Of a stretch of DNA of 64,000 bases, positions 55,024 to 64,000 are shown one piece after another. The translations under genes and the position numbers were made by a program. Location: the NCBI RefSeq assembly GCF_040833965.1, contig NZ_CP162142.1, forward strand, positions 1,048,501 through 1,112,500, written 5' to 3'. The DNA comes from Leptospira sp. WS39.C2 (GTDB taxonomy: Bacteria > Spirochaetota > Leptospiria > Leptospirales > Leptospiraceae). The stretch's first letter is position 1; every line of letters begins with the position of its first letter. The notes under the pieces were generated by a model that searched no databases, was not told where the DNA came from, and saw only the letters and a program-made list of their open reading frames with translations.

Positions 55024-56179
55024 TTCCGAATTCATAATTTTTTAATTTGTACACACTTCCTTTTGGCCAAAAGTAAAATCGAAAAGGTAAATATTTTTCC
55101 ATCTTCAAAGAAAATATTGTAAACCTATTTACGATTTCTTTAATCAATGCTGCAAGTTTTCCTGTAATAACCCATTCCTTTGGAGTATCATCACCGTAGG
55201 TCCATTGGATGAGCCCATCCTTTCTTCCTAGCGAAACACAACGTCCAAAAAATTGGAAGGAAAAAGGGGATAGATCTTTGTTTTTGATTGTATTGGAAAG
55301 AACATCTGCAACATAAGCACCCATTGGCAAAGCAGTCACACAACCCATACGGAGAATGGAATGTTCTAATTTTGCAGCATCCCCTGCGACAAAAACATTT
55401 TGAAATTGTTTCGAACGTAAAAATGGATCAACATACACTTGATTTAGATCATTGGTGAGAAATCCAGATTCTTTTAATAAGGGATAAATCTGAAATCCGG
55501 TACAATTGATGAGAGAATCATATTGTATTTCCTTATGATTTTGGAAAATAATTTTCTCCGATCCAATCGATTGGATTTGAATCGAATCAATGATCTGAAT
55601 TCCCAAATTTTTAAATTTGTTGTGAATATATGTTTTTCCCGTTTTTGAGAATGATTTTGCAAATGGACTCTTGTCTATGACAGTGACCACTTGGTTTGGA
55701 TATTTTTCTTTCCATTCAACTGCCAGTTCAATTCCAGTAAGGCCTCCACCTAAGACACATAAGTTTTGGATTCGGTCTGGATTTTTATTGTTTAAGAAAT
55801 TTTGCAAAGACTCGAGAGATTGGATTGAATATTCGGCATCGTTTTGTTTTTTTATTCCTGAACTTCCAATTGATACGACCAAAAAATCATAATCCAATGT
55901 AAAATTCCCTACAAGGCTACGTAATACTACTTGGTTATTCTTGGGAACAATTTCGATTACTTTACCATTTACAAAATTGATTTTCTTTCTTAACAAATTT
56001 TGGATAGGAATCTTTTTTTCCTTTTGTTGCGATGCAATTTCATGGAATCGAATTCTTTCCTGAAAATATGGATACTCTGAAATAATTGTAACTTCTACAC
56101 CTTCATTTTGTTTTTCCAATCGATTGGCACATAGAATTCCCGCATAACCTGCGCCTATGATGATTACCTTTGTTTTCAT
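54998..56179 (-). CDS. NAD(P)/FAD-dependent oxidoreductase (NDH-2-like)
   Basis: A 393-residue two-dinucleotide-binding flavoprotein resembling type II NADH dehydrogenases. FAD motif KVIIIGAGYAGILCANRL; NAD motif LCVLGGGLTGIELAVEW; second FAD contact VFVAGDAAKL. The C-terminus has some aromatic, membrane-binding segments (KYLPFRFYFWPKG). ECF41 sigma factors typically sit beside a carboxymuconolactone decarboxylase, an oxidoreductase or an epimerase; this is the oxidoreductase class. GAGG precedes the ATG. The electron acceptor is unknown. Confidence 0.88.
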   Translation of the reverse strand: MKTKVIIIGAGYAGILCANRLEKQNEGVEVTIISEYPYFQERIRFHEIASQQKEKKIPIQNLLRKKINFVNGKVIEIVPKNNQVVLRSLVGNFTLDYDFLVVSIGSSGIKKQNDAEYSIQSLESLQNFLNNKNPDRIQNLCVLGGGLTGIELAVEWKEKYPNQVVTVIDKSPFAKSFSKTGKTYIHNKFKNLGIQIIDSIQIQSIGSEKIIFQNHKEIQYDSLINCTGFQIYPLLKESGFLTNDLNQVYVDPFLRSKQFQNVFVAGDAAKLEHSILRMGCVTALPMGAYVADVLSNTIKNKDLSPFSFQFFGRCVSLGRKDGLIQWTYGDDTPKEWVITGKLAALIKEIVNRFTIFSLKMEKYLPFRFYFWPKGSVYKLKNYEFGNGEIQSES

Positions 56180-56198
56180 ACTGAAACCTCACTCCCAA

Positions 56199-56225
56199 GA
56201 CGATTTAGGCAGGCATTTTGTGACA
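56199..56225 (-). promoter_or_regulatory. ECF41-type promoter upstream of the oxidoreductase-sigma operon
   Basis: On the minus strand, TGTCACA (56225-56219) is followed by exactly 16 bases and then CGTC (56202-56199), which matches the consensus that I recall for ECF41 sigma factors. The oxidoreductase ATG lies 20 bases downstream of CGTC with a GAGG site between. This places it as the promoter of the oxidoreductase-ECF41 pair and implies autoregulation. The match is seen directly; use in vivo is inferred. Confidence 0.8.
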
Positions 56226-56280
56226 GTATTAGAAAAAAAATGGACTTGCATTAACAAACGATATTGGAACAAGATCACCC

Positions 56281-57531
56281 ATGCAGAAATGGACGGGAAA
56301 TTTTTTCTTTTTTGGAATTTTATTTTTATCTTTGGTTCCCGCTTCTCTTTTGTGGGGACAAGGGTTTGATAAAGGAAATTTCATCCTTTATGGAATGGGG
56401 ATGGGAGGGGTTGGAAATAACTCAGGAAGTATCCAAAAAGGAGTATTTACCGAAAATTTTCCAAATTATTTGGTAATCAATTCGCCGTTTACTGACAACA
56501 CATCTCGGTATTTATTATATGAATTTTATTCCAATGTCACTGAAGGAAGAGCAAAATTAGCAAGCCGTGGCGGAGAACTTGGTTTCGAATATGGTTTGTT
56601 TCGGTACTTTGGAATTGGACTTTCTGCCACTAACCAAATCATTACTGCATCTCATTTCCAAACCGTTGACAATAGACTAATTTTATTATATTCCCTATAT
56701 GCAGATAGTGCCGCCAATCAACTAGCAAGATTGGTTACGGGTGATTTTTATAGTTATGGTACCCAAAGAAAAAGAGATATTTTTAATGGGATTACTGGGG
56801 ATCTAAATTTTTTCATTCACTTTATGCCAAACCAAGCTCTTGATCCTTACTTCCGATTTGGAGGTGGAGCTGGCACAGAACGGTTGTATGGTGGAAATAT
56901 AAATCGAGTTTTTGGATCTCTTGGGCTTCGTTACCATTTCAATCATCGTTTTTTTATGAGTGCAGAAGTGGAACATGCCAATGTTTATATGGTTAATTTT
57001 GAACAACCTACTGCCGGGTATCGAAACAAAGGTAATTACGAAGAAACCGCTGTTAAAATAGGCTTTGGATTAAGTTTTGGTTCAAAACCCGAAACGATAC
57101 CAAATGAAGAAATTCCAAAAAAAGTAATCGATGCGGTAGCTCAAGACAACACAAACAAAACTGAAAATTTACCAAATGATACAAAATTAGAAAGATTTGT
57201 CTTTTTTGCGAGTGAGATCTTTGATTTGCCATCTAGCCGAATCCATTTGGAAGGACGAGCAAGACTTGATGCAATTGCTAGAAGTTTAGAAAATGAATTC
57301 AAAGAATATGATATTCTAATCATCACATATACCTCTCCTTATAAAGAAGACTTACCAGGTAATTTCGAGAATTATGATTTGGGTTTCGAAAGAGCGCAAG
57401 CAATCTCTCGTGTGCTTAGAGAAAAAGGTGTTAGTCCAAAAAGAATTATCGATTCCACACAAGGATCTGCCCTATATGCTGTGGAATCGAAAGAAAAAGT
57501 GGTGATTGAACTTCGTAAAAAAGTTAAGTAA
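56281..57531 (+). CDS. Outer-membrane protein with C-terminal OmpA-like domain
   Basis: A 416-residue exported protein. Signal peptide FFFFGILFLSLVPASLLWGQ. Residues about 30-275 are a predicted beta-barrel (aromatic strands, SLGLRYHFNHRFFMSAEVEHA). Residues about 300-416 form an OmpA-like peptidoglycan-binding domain (FVFFASEIFDLPSSRIHLEGRA; NYDLGFERAQAISRVLREKG, with the conserved Asp and Arg). It probably links outer membrane and murein. It is divergent from the ECF41 operon, with about 100 bases between. Its last 8 bases overlap mqo. Confidence 0.85.
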   Translation: MQKWTGNFFFFGILFLSLVPASLLWGQGFDKGNFILYGMGMGGVGNNSGSIQKGVFTENFPNYLVINSPFTDNTSRYLLYEFYSNVTEGRAKLASRGGELGFEYGLFRYFGIGLSATNQIITASHFQTVDNRLILLYSLYADSAANQLARLVTGDFYSYGTQRKRDIFNGITGDLNFFIHFMPNQALDPYFRFGGGAGTERLYGGNINRVFGSLGLRYHFNHRFFMSAEVEHANVYMVNFEQPTAGYRNKGNYEETAVKIGFGLSFGSKPETIPNEEIPKKVIDAVAQDNTNKTENLPNDTKLERFVFFASEIFDLPSSRIHLEGRARLDAIARSLENEFKEYDILIITYTSPYKEDLPGNFENYDLGFERAQAISRVLREKGVSPKRIIDSTQGSALYAVESKEKVVIELRKKVK

Positions 57532-59032
57532 CCAAAGTTTTTAATCCTAATAATTCCTCAGTTCTTTTTCGGCTTATAGAGCAGAGGTCTGGATTTTCTT
57601 TCATAGATTCACCATAACTTGGGATCATGGTTTTTAGTTTTTCCTTCCATTCGTTAGAATTCATTTCATTTGGAAAACAATCTGATAAAACTTCTAACAT
57701 GATTGAAACAGATGTTGAGGCTCCTGGACTTGCTCCTAGTAATGCTGCAAGTGACCCGTCTTTTGCAGAGACAACTTCTGTACCAAATTCCAATACACCA
57801 CCTTCTTCTTCATCTTTTTTTATCACTTGTACCCGTTGGCCTGCGACAACAAGTTCCCAATCTTCTGATTTTACTTCCGGGAAATATTCCCTTAAAGCTT
57901 CGATTCTATCTTCATGGGATTGTAAGGCTTGGCTAATTAAATATTTTGTCAAAGGTAGGTTATGCATACCTGCAGATAACATTGGGAAAATATTGTCAAA
58001 TTCCAATGACTTGACTAAATCTAAATAAGATCCTTTTTTTAGAAACTTTGTCGTAAAACCTGCGTAAGGTCCAAACAATAATTCTTTTTTACCTTCAATG
58101 ATCCTTGTATCCAAATGTGGAACAGACATTGGTGGAGATCCAACATTGGCTTTTCCATATACTTTTGCGAAATGTTCTTTGATGATATTTTTATTTTTGC
58201 ATCGTAACCACTGGCCACTGACAGGAAACCCACCAAATCCTTCTGCTTCAGGAATGTCTGATTTTTCAAGAAGGGGTAAACTTCCGCCACCAGCCCCAAT
58301 AAAAACAAATTTTGCTTCATGGTGTTCCTTTTCATGTGTTTGTAGGTTATGAGAAGTTAGGTGCCAGTAGCCACTTTTACCTCTTTCTAAGTCCTTGACA
58401 TCTTCAAAGTAATGGACATGGACATCAGAAAACGTTTCTAAATACCGAAACATTGCCCGTGTAAGTGTTCCAAAATTAACATCAGTTCCTAAATCCATAC
58501 GAGTAGCAGCCACTTTTTCATAAGGGTCTCTTCCTTTCATCACAAGTGGAAGCCATTCTGAAATAGTTTGTTTGTCTTCTGTATAAACAAGACCTTGGAA
58601 AAGTTCGTACTGACTTAAGGCAGAATATCGTTTTTCAAGAAATCGGACATTATCATCTCCCCATACAAAACTAAAATGAGGGACAGAATGGATAAAATCT
58701 TCAGGGTCAATGATTTCTTTGATCCCAGCTAAATAGGCCCAAAATTCTTTGGAAATTTCGTAAGACTCAGCAATTTGAAGCGCTTTTTTTGTTTGGATAC
58801 TTCCGTCTTCATTTTCAACAGTATAATTCAATTCACAGAATGCTGAGTGACCAGTCCCAGCATTATTCCAAGCATTGGAACTTTCTCTAGCCGCAGCATC
58901 AAGTCTTTCTAAAACTGTGATTGTTAGGTGAGGGTTTAACTCTTTCAAAAGTACGCCCAAAGTGGCACTCATGATTCCTGCACCGATGAGAATCACATCG
59001 GACTTAGTTCTAACTGTATCTTTTTCTTTCAT
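57524..59032 (-). CDS. mqo: Malate:quinone oxidoreductase
   Basis: A 502-residue FAD enzyme that oxidises malate to oxaloacetate and reduces membrane quinone. FAD loop DVILIGAGIMSATLGVLLKEL; LERLDAAARESSNAWNNAGTGHSAFCELNYT is the family signature; further blocks are GFPVSGQWLRCKN and the C-terminal GASPGASTSVSIMLEVL. I chose the ATG at 59032, directly after AAGGAAAGG; the frame is open to 59062. It feeds the same TCA cycle as gltA and sucAB. It is divergent from a metallophosphoesterase gene. Confidence 0.95.
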   Translation of the reverse strand: MKEKDTVRTKSDVILIGAGIMSATLGVLLKELNPHLTITVLERLDAAARESSNAWNNAGTGHSAFCELNYTVENEDGSIQTKKALQIAESYEISKEFWAYLAGIKEIIDPEDFIHSVPHFSFVWGDDNVRFLEKRYSALSQYELFQGLVYTEDKQTISEWLPLVMKGRDPYEKVAATRMDLGTDVNFGTLTRAMFRYLETFSDVHVHYFEDVKDLERGKSGYWHLTSHNLQTHEKEHHEAKFVFIGAGGGSLPLLEKSDIPEAEGFGGFPVSGQWLRCKNKNIIKEHFAKVYGKANVGSPPMSVPHLDTRIIEGKKELLFGPYAGFTTKFLKKGSYLDLVKSLEFDNIFPMLSAGMHNLPLTKYLISQALQSHEDRIEALREYFPEVKSEDWELVVAGQRVQVIKKDEEEGGVLEFGTEVVSAKDGSLAALLGASPGASTSVSIMLEVLSDCFPNEMNSNEWKEKLKTMIPSYGESMKENPDLCSISRKRTEELLGLKTLVT

Positions 59033-59103
59033 CCTTTCCTTCTTTACGCGAATATTGGTCACTTTCTTTCCGAATTACCAGTCCAATAGTTAGGGTAATA
59101 CCA

Positions 59104-60303
59104 TTGAAAGCTTTCTTCCTATTTTTGTCCGTTCTGACATCCTTACTCGGATTCATCTATTACTATTCTACTTTTCGTTTAATCTCAGGACTTTCACTGA
59201 ATGGGCCTATTGTAACATTGATTTTAGTTGCGATTGGAGCGATGGTTCTACTTGTTCCCTTGACCTACGTGTTTAGTCGTGTTTCCAAACGGGAAAAAAC
59301 CCAAACATTTTTTGCCTATGTCACCTTCACCAATTTTGGTTTTTTTTCTATCTTATTCACCTTGGTTTTGTTCATGGATCTTTTGCGATTAGTGGATATT
59401 GGAATTGTATCTGATTACTCTCGACTTTTGTTTTCGGCATTAATTCGATTCGGATTTCCAATTGATGGTGTGACAGAAGTAAAAAATTTCAGTTTGGCAT
59501 TTTCAACCATTGTTGCTGCAACAGCGCTCAGTTCTTTAGGTTTTTATAATGCTCATGTACGATTGTTAACAAAACATGTGAAAATTCCTGTTAAAGGACT
59601 TCACTCCGACTTACAAAGTTTAAAAATAGTACAAATCTCTGATGTTCATATTGGTCCAACGATTAAAGAAAAATTCCTCAGACGTGTGGTTGGAAAAATC
59701 AACGCGCAGTCACCTGATATCGTAGTGATCACTGGTGATTTAGTGGATGGACCTGCGGCCACACTCAAACACCATCTAAAGCCATTAGCCGATATACGAT
59801 CGAAATATGGAATATTTTATGTAACGGGAAATCATGAATACTATTCAGGAGTCCTTTCTTGGTTACCAGAAATTGAGAGATTAGGCATTCGAGTTTTACT
59901 CAATGAGAATCAAATCATTCCAATAGGAAATGCAAAATTGCTAATGGCAGGTGTTACGGATTTAACAGCTGGTTCCATGATCAAGTCCCACCAAACAAAT
60001 CCTAAACGAGCAATCCAAGGCGGCGAGAATACTGATTATAAAATTCTACTCGCACACCAACCAAATAGCATCTATGAAGCAAACCAAGTTGGATTTCAGT
60101 TACAAATTTCTGGTCATACTCATGGTGGACAATTTTTCCCTGGAAACATACTCATTTATTTTGCACAAAAATTTGTGTCTGGTTTACATTGGTATAAAGA
60201 TACACAAATCTATGTGAGTCGTGGGACTGGGTATTGGGGGCCTCCATTTCGATTGGGGGCACCATCTGAAATTTCTGTTTTAGAATTACAATCTACTTCA
60301 TAA
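59104..60303 (+). CDS. Membrane metallophosphoesterase
   Basis: A 399-residue protein with three to four N-terminal membrane segments (residues 5-155) followed by a calcineurin-like phosphoesterase domain. The five metal-binding motifs are in order: SDVHIGP, GDLVDG, GNHEYYSG, LAHQPNS and GHTHGGQF. The layout matches YkuE/YaeI-type enzymes, some of which act on lipid substrates such as UDP-diacylglucosamine, though that is not established here. The start is TTG at 59104, preceded by a weak site (GGGT). Confidence 0.9.
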   Translation: MKAFFLFLSVLTSLLGFIYYYSTFRLISGLSLNGPIVTLILVAIGAMVLLVPLTYVFSRVSKREKTQTFFAYVTFTNFGFFSILFTLVLFMDLLRLVDIGIVSDYSRLLFSALIRFGFPIDGVTEVKNFSLAFSTIVAATALSSLGFYNAHVRLLTKHVKIPVKGLHSDLQSLKIVQISDVHIGPTIKEKFLRRVVGKINAQSPDIVVITGDLVDGPAATLKHHLKPLADIRSKYGIFYVTGNHEYYSGVLSWLPEIERLGIRVLLNENQIIPIGNAKLLMAGVTDLTAGSMIKSHQTNPKRAIQGGENTDYKILLAHQPNSIYEANQVGFQLQISGHTHGGQFFPGNILIYFAQKFVSGLHWYKDTQIYVSRGTGYWGPPFRLGAPSEISVLELQSTS

Positions 60304-60440
60304 AAGTCGACAATGATCGAAAAGATGTGATTCTGAACATTCCTGCTTTTCTGTTCATAGTAGAAAAAAAACATGAAAATGGGTGATGTAACTATGTCTT
60401 CCTGAAATCTTTGACAAACGGAAAGGAAGGTTCGTAGGGA

Positions 60441-62222
60441 ATGACAGAGAATCGTTTGATCAGGAAGTTAACCATTGCCATTGAAGCTCCACTTTATCTT
60501 TTAATTTTTCCATATTTTATTAACTTTTGTCTTTTTGCTTCAAGTTTTGATACAAACACTCTCATCCAACTCGCAATTTTAGGCACACTGCTTTCCCTTG
60601 TTCCTCTTGTGCTTGGCATCACCTTAAGAAATCGAAGATTAAAACGTTTATTAGGTTATTCTCATATACAAAGCTTTCAAGAAATTTCAAAATTAAAAAA
60701 AGGATTATTAGAACACCCTAGATGGGAAGGGAATGTAATTCTCATTCGTTGGACAATTTCGATTTTTGGATTTTCTTTTATGGCAGTAACTTTACTTGGT
60801 TTGCCATGGAAAGAAATTTTGGCCTTGCCTTACGCCTGTGTGATGCTTGGTCCTATTATCTACTTGGCATTTTACTTTCAGTCAGAAGTATATTTGAGTT
60901 CTGTCTTAAAGGACAAAAAACTAGCTGATATTCCTTTAGAAGAATCGAAGTTTCAAATTTTTGGAATTTTTCAAAGAAATTTATTTACAATGATCGCAGT
61001 TGCTTTGTTACCAATGTTAACCTTTGGTTATTATTTGTTTTTGATTTTGGCCACTAATTTTCGATCACCATATTGGTTTTATCAAATGCCAATTGTATTT
61101 GTGATGATGGTGGTTATAATGGTATATGCAGCTTTTGTTGGCAGTAAATCCTTAAAAGAAGACATCGGAAACCTAAACCATTCGATTGAAAAGTTATCTA
61201 AAGGAGAACTTTCAGAATCGATCCCACAACTCTCCGCAACCAATCTAAGCCATACAATTGTGAAGCTCAATTTGTTTATGGATTCACTAAGAGTTTATTT
61301 CCAAACTGCAAAAAAAGAAGCAGTCACCTTAGCAGAAACTTCTAAAACAATTTTAGATAAAGGAGTCGAAATAGATTCTCAAGTTGTCTCTGAGAAACAT
61401 AAAATTGATTCTACATTTGAATCGGTTAGTCAAATCCAAAGTCTGTCGAAAGCTACTTATGAACGAGTCCTTTCTCAAAAAGACAAAACAAATTTTTTGG
61501 CAAAAGAACTGACCCGTGTGACAGATGAGATGACAAACCTTTCTAAAAAAGCAGAAGAGTTGGTTGTAAACACGAATCATTCCATTGGCACTGTGAAAAC
61601 GTCAGGAGACGCCATCCAATCTGCTTATGAAAAAGTGGAACTTATGAACCAAATGAGTGAAAATATCAAATCTGCGATCTCCATAGTGGAAGATATCTCT
61701 GACCGTGTGAACTTATTATCATTAAATGCCTCTATTGAAGCAGCAAGAGCAGGTTCGATGGGACGAGGGTTTGCTGTTGTTGCTAGTGAAGTATCACGCC
61801 TTGCAGACGAAACGGCAAAAAATATCGAGGAGATCAAACGTGTGGTAAAATTATCACAAGTTGCTTCCAAAGAAAGTTTGGAATCAATGAAAGAAATCAT
61901 CTCCACAAATAACGATGTAAAATCTAAATTTGAAGAGATATCTCAAGTAGCACAAATGTTTGGACAAACAAGTGAAACAAATTCTGGAAACGTCAAATCG
62001 TTAAAAGATTTAGTGGGAGAATTCCAGCTCGATGCTGAAAAAATTACCAGTGAAATGGAGTTACAATCAGTTTATACAGAAACGTCCAATACGAACTTGC
62101 AAGAGTTATGGGAAAATCACTCCAAAATTTCAACAACCTTTAGTGAAATATCAGAAGAAGCAAATCACTTACAAGTGGTGTCTGATTCTATGGAAAAAAT
62201 TGTTTCTAAGTTTCGGTTTTGA
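60441..62222 (+). CDS. Methyl-accepting chemotaxis protein
   Basis: A 593-residue receptor. The N-terminal 250 residues hold about six membrane helices in an integral sensory part with no obvious periplasmic domain ([37 protein letters not shown]). A HAMP-like segment follows ([20 protein letters not shown]), then a long coiled coil whose hairpin tip is [35 protein letters not shown], the conserved CheA/CheW contact. GGAAAGG and a GGGA site lie before the ATG. The stimulus is unknown. Confidence 0.93.
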   Translation: MTENRLIRKLTIAIEAPLYLLIFPYFINFCLFASSFDTNTLIQLAILGTLLSLVPLVLGITLRNRRLKRLLGYSHIQSFQEISKLKKGLLEHPRWEGNVILIRWTISIFGFSFMAVTLLGLPWKEILALPYACVMLGPIIYLAFYFQSEVYLSSVLKDKKLADIPLEESKFQIFGIFQRNLFTMIAVALLPMLTFGYYLFLILATNFRSPYWFYQMPIVFVMMVVIMVYAAFVGSKSLKEDIGNLNHSIEKLSKGELSESIPQLSATNLSHTIVKLNLFMDSLRVYFQTAKKEAVTLAETSKTILDKGVEIDSQVVSEKHKIDSTFESVSQIQSLSKATYERVLSQKDKTNFLAKELTRVTDEMTNLSKKAEELVVNTNHSIGTVKTSGDAIQSAYEKVELMNQMSENIKSAISIVEDISDRVNLLSLNASIEAARAGSMGRGFAVVASEVSRLADETAKNIEEIKRVVKLSQVASKESLESMKEIISTNNDVKSKFEEISQVAQMFGQTSETNSGNVKSLKDLVGEFQLDAEKITSEMELQSVYTETSNTNLQELWENHSKISTTFSEISEEANHLQVVSDSMEKIVSKFRF

Positions 62223-62528
62223 AACTCTATTTTGAAATTTTTTTAAACGAGTTAAATAGTAATTATTTGCACCTATAAATTTTGAGAGATTGGTCTTTGA
62301 ACACTGATCAATGACTCGAATCTATGTCTCTTATTCAGGGAAAGTAGGAGTGTTAGTAAAACTTTATTTACAAATATTATTGGGAAGGTTCATGTTCTTC
62401 TTGGTCTTGATACGAAATTGCCTTTGGACTTTTGTTGTGGTTTAATAAAATCAAAAGAACTTCAAAAAATACTTTCATTTCATGGGAAGAACTTGTTTTC
62501 TCATAAATCAAACGAGAACTTTTAAAGT
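62223..62528. other. 306-base gap between two chemotaxis receptor genes
   Basis: This stretch is A/T-rich and has no convincing gene. A 44-codon plus-strand frame (62311-62445) is hydrophobic but has no ribosome site or recognisable motif. No terminator with GC stem and T-run, tRNA or inverted repeat is obvious. It presumably holds the promoter of the downstream receptor, but I cannot pick the elements with confidence. Confidence 0.4.
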
Positions 62529-64000
62529 ATGTTAAAACAAATTCTTCATAAACTATATTCTCTTAGCATCCGCACTCAGTTGATGATCTTCATTTTTTTT
62601 ATTCTCAATTTAGTACTTGGCCCAATTTTTTATCTCGTTTATCAGTCCGCAAAAAGCCAAATCGTAAATATTGGTGGAGAGTTGTTTAAAACCTTGGCAA
62701 CTGATTCCGTGGCAGTGATCGATTTATTGAACGAAGATGTAAAAGCCGGGAAAATAAGTTTAGCGGATGCCCAAGAAAAGGCTAGGATCTATATTTTGGG
62801 ACCGAAAGGTGCCGACGGCGTTCGCGACTTGTCCAAAGGAAAAATGTCTGCCAAATTGGACATGAGGGTTTGGGCCTCTCATCCGAATGGTGTTTTTACG
62901 ATGAACCCCTTTAATATTGAAGGGGTCAATCTTTGGGATTATCAGGTCGATGGAAAGTATACAGTTCGAGACACTTGGTCCAATAAGGAAAGAACTGGAA
63001 AACTAGTTTATGAATTATGGCAAGAGGGAAAAGAACCAACTCATTCTTGGATTGCCTATCAGATCTATTACCAACCTTGGGATTGGATTGTTGGTTCTGG
63101 GGGGCGGGAGGCCATTTTTTATGAAGAGCGCCTTAAGTCATTATCCTACTTATTCTTTTTCGGTGCCATATTTGCTTCCGTCATTTCGTTAGTTTTTTCC
63201 TATTTTTTTGCGGCTATTTTCGCGCGAAAGATTGAACATGTGAAGTCACTCATTGGAAAAGCGAGAGAAGGGGATTTAACATCAAAGTCAAATCATCTTT
63301 ATAAAGATGAAATTGGATTACTTCTTACTGATTTTGATCAGATGACAAATAGTTTGCGTACAATGATTCAAGTTGTTTCTCAATCTTCAAATGAAGTTCT
63401 GCATTCGGCAGATCAGTTGATAGAAAGTGCAAAAGGATCTGCGAGTGTTGCTGCTACAATATCAGAATCAATGAGTACAGTGCGAAGTAATTCAAATACC
63501 CAATTGGAAGCATTTTCTGAAAACAAATCTGCAGTAGAAGAAAATACTCTTGCGATCGCAAAAATTGCTGAAGCAACTTATGTGGTTTCGGAATTATCAA
63601 ATGGTGTTTTGGAAAAAGTCGAAGAAGGGCAAGAGATCGTAAAAAAAACAATCCATCAAATGGAGATTATTAATTCCTCAGTCAATGGAATTTCTTCGAG
63701 TATTAATACTCTTGGTGCAAACTCCAAAGCAATTGGACAAATTGTGGAAACGATCAATCAGATCGCAAGCCAAACGAACCTATTAGCACTCAATGCAGCA
63801 ATAGAGGCAGCTCGTGCAGGAGAGGAAGGAAAAGGTTTTGCAGTAGTTGCCGATGAAGTTAGAAAATTAGCAGAAAGGTCAGAAAGAGCCACTAGGCAAA
63901 TTTCCGTGATCATAGATGAAATCCAAAAGAACACACTTGAATCCATTCAGATGATGGAAAAAGGAAATCAGGATGTCGGTGCTGGCGTGGAGATGGTGAA
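62529..64000 (+). CDS. Methyl-accepting chemotaxis protein (cut by window end)
   Basis: A frame starting at ATG 62529 remains open to the end of the window, at least 490 codons. Residues 17-37 are a membrane helix ([20 protein letters not shown]). A periplasmic Cache-like domain follows (about 40-200; [33 protein letters not shown]), then a second helix ([20 protein letters not shown]), HAMP (residues about 230-280), and the signalling hairpin tip [28 protein letters not shown] is a Cache loop. The C-terminus lies outside. Ligand is unknown; related Cache receptors bind small organic acids or amines. Confidence 0.92.
   Translation, partial: MLKQILHKLYSLSIRTQLMIFIFFILNLVLGPIFYLVYQSAKSQIVNIGGELFKTLATDSVAVIDLLNEDVKAGKISLADAQEKARIYILGPKGADGVRDLSKGKMSAKLDMRVWASHPNGVFTMNPFNIEGVNLWDYQVDGKYTVRDTWSNKERTGKLVYELWQEGKEPTHSWIAYQIYYQPWDWIVGSGGREAIFYEERLKSLSYLFFFGAIFASVISLVFSYFFAAIFARKIEHVKSLIGKAREGDLTSKSNHLYKDEIGLLLTDFDQMTNSLRTMIQVVSQSSNEVLHSADQLIESAKGSASVAATISESMSTVRSNSNTQLEAFSENKSAVEENTLAIAKIAEATYVVSELSNGVLEKVEEGQEIVKKTIHQMEIINSSVNGISSSINTLGANSKAIGQIVETINQIASQTNLLALNAAIEAARAGEEGKGFAVVADEVRKLAERSERATRQISVIIDEIQKNTLESIQMMEKGNQDVGAGVEMV

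Noticed and set aside
60300..60330. TAAA...CGAAAAGA as a sigma28 promoter for the chemotaxis receptor
   Set aside because: The spacing is short of the usual value and the -10 half is too far from GCCGATAA.
62311..62445. 44-codon hydrophobic frame between the two chemotaxis receptors
   Set aside because: No ribosome site, no motif, and hydrophobicity is common in A/T-rich chance frames.
1..64000. tRNA, rRNA, CRISPR arrays, insertion sequences or prophage
   Set aside because: I looked through the intergenic gaps and saw no cloverleaf-like sequence, regularly spaced repeats, transposase or integrase; short RNA genes could still be missed by eye.

Overview
The window is about 39-40 percent GC and reads as a spirochaete chromosome of the genus Leptospira. 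Evidence: a bactofilin, TRL-like lipoproteins with loose spirochaetal lipoboxes, a 7TMR-DISM/SpoIIE phosphatase, LL-diaminopimelate aminotransferase, FapA (DUF342), many TTG starts, and several conserved proteins I associate only with leptospires. Species is not decidable from sequence alone; the NirK gene and the many signalling genes suggest a free-living (saprophytic-type) species, which is inference. I saw no rRNA, tRNA, CRISPR array, insertion sequence or prophage.

Layout. 1-7.9 kb: a partial gene, a lipoprotein, an AlgI-like MBOAT acyltransferase, an SppA peptidase, an aldose-1-epimerase-like protein, a small HTH protein, a LOG-family protein, ribosomal protein L28 and endonuclease III. 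7.9-12.4 kb: UbiA-type prenyltransferase plus UbiX (quinone synthesis), a thioesterase, then pyrB, DUF2203 and dapL. 12.5-19.3 kb: two secreted proteins, an unusual CBS-PAS-Fis regulator with a lysine-rich tail, rho, rpmE, an IscU-like/pentapeptide fusion, a STAS protein and a lipoprotein. 19.3-29.4 kb (minus): FapA, a GT-B protein, two RNA methyltransferase-like enzymes, a 7TMR-DISM phosphatase, citrate synthase and lytic transglycosylase. 29.4-35.2 kb (plus): conserved unknowns, bactofilin, pdxA and a DegT aminotransferase. 35.2-37 kb: an outer-membrane protein with three tandem TRL-like lipoproteins. 37.2-42.6 kb: the 2-oxoglutarate dehydrogenase operon in the order sucB-lpdA-sucA. 42.8-47.6 kb: gamma-carbonic anhydrase family protein, small secreted proteins, a decayed gene and a GAF-SpoIIE phosphatase. 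47.7-50.8 kb: a copper nitrite reductase fused to cytochrome c behind an FNR-type operator, a Sco-like copper chaperone and a secreted hydrolase. 50.9-56.2 kb: SDR, hybrid histidine kinase, and an oxidoreductase-ECF41 sigma operon. 56.3-64 kb: OmpA-domain protein, malate:quinone oxidoreductase, metallophosphoesterase and two chemotaxis receptors (the last cut by the window end).

Central metabolism is well represented (gltA, sucB-lpdA-sucA, mqo). The most informative regulatory findings are a match to the ECF41 promoter directly upstream of the oxidoreductase-ECF41 pair, a CRP/FNR-type palindrome at the class II position in front of nirK, and a 14-bp hairpin that buries the start codon of the gene after dapL.
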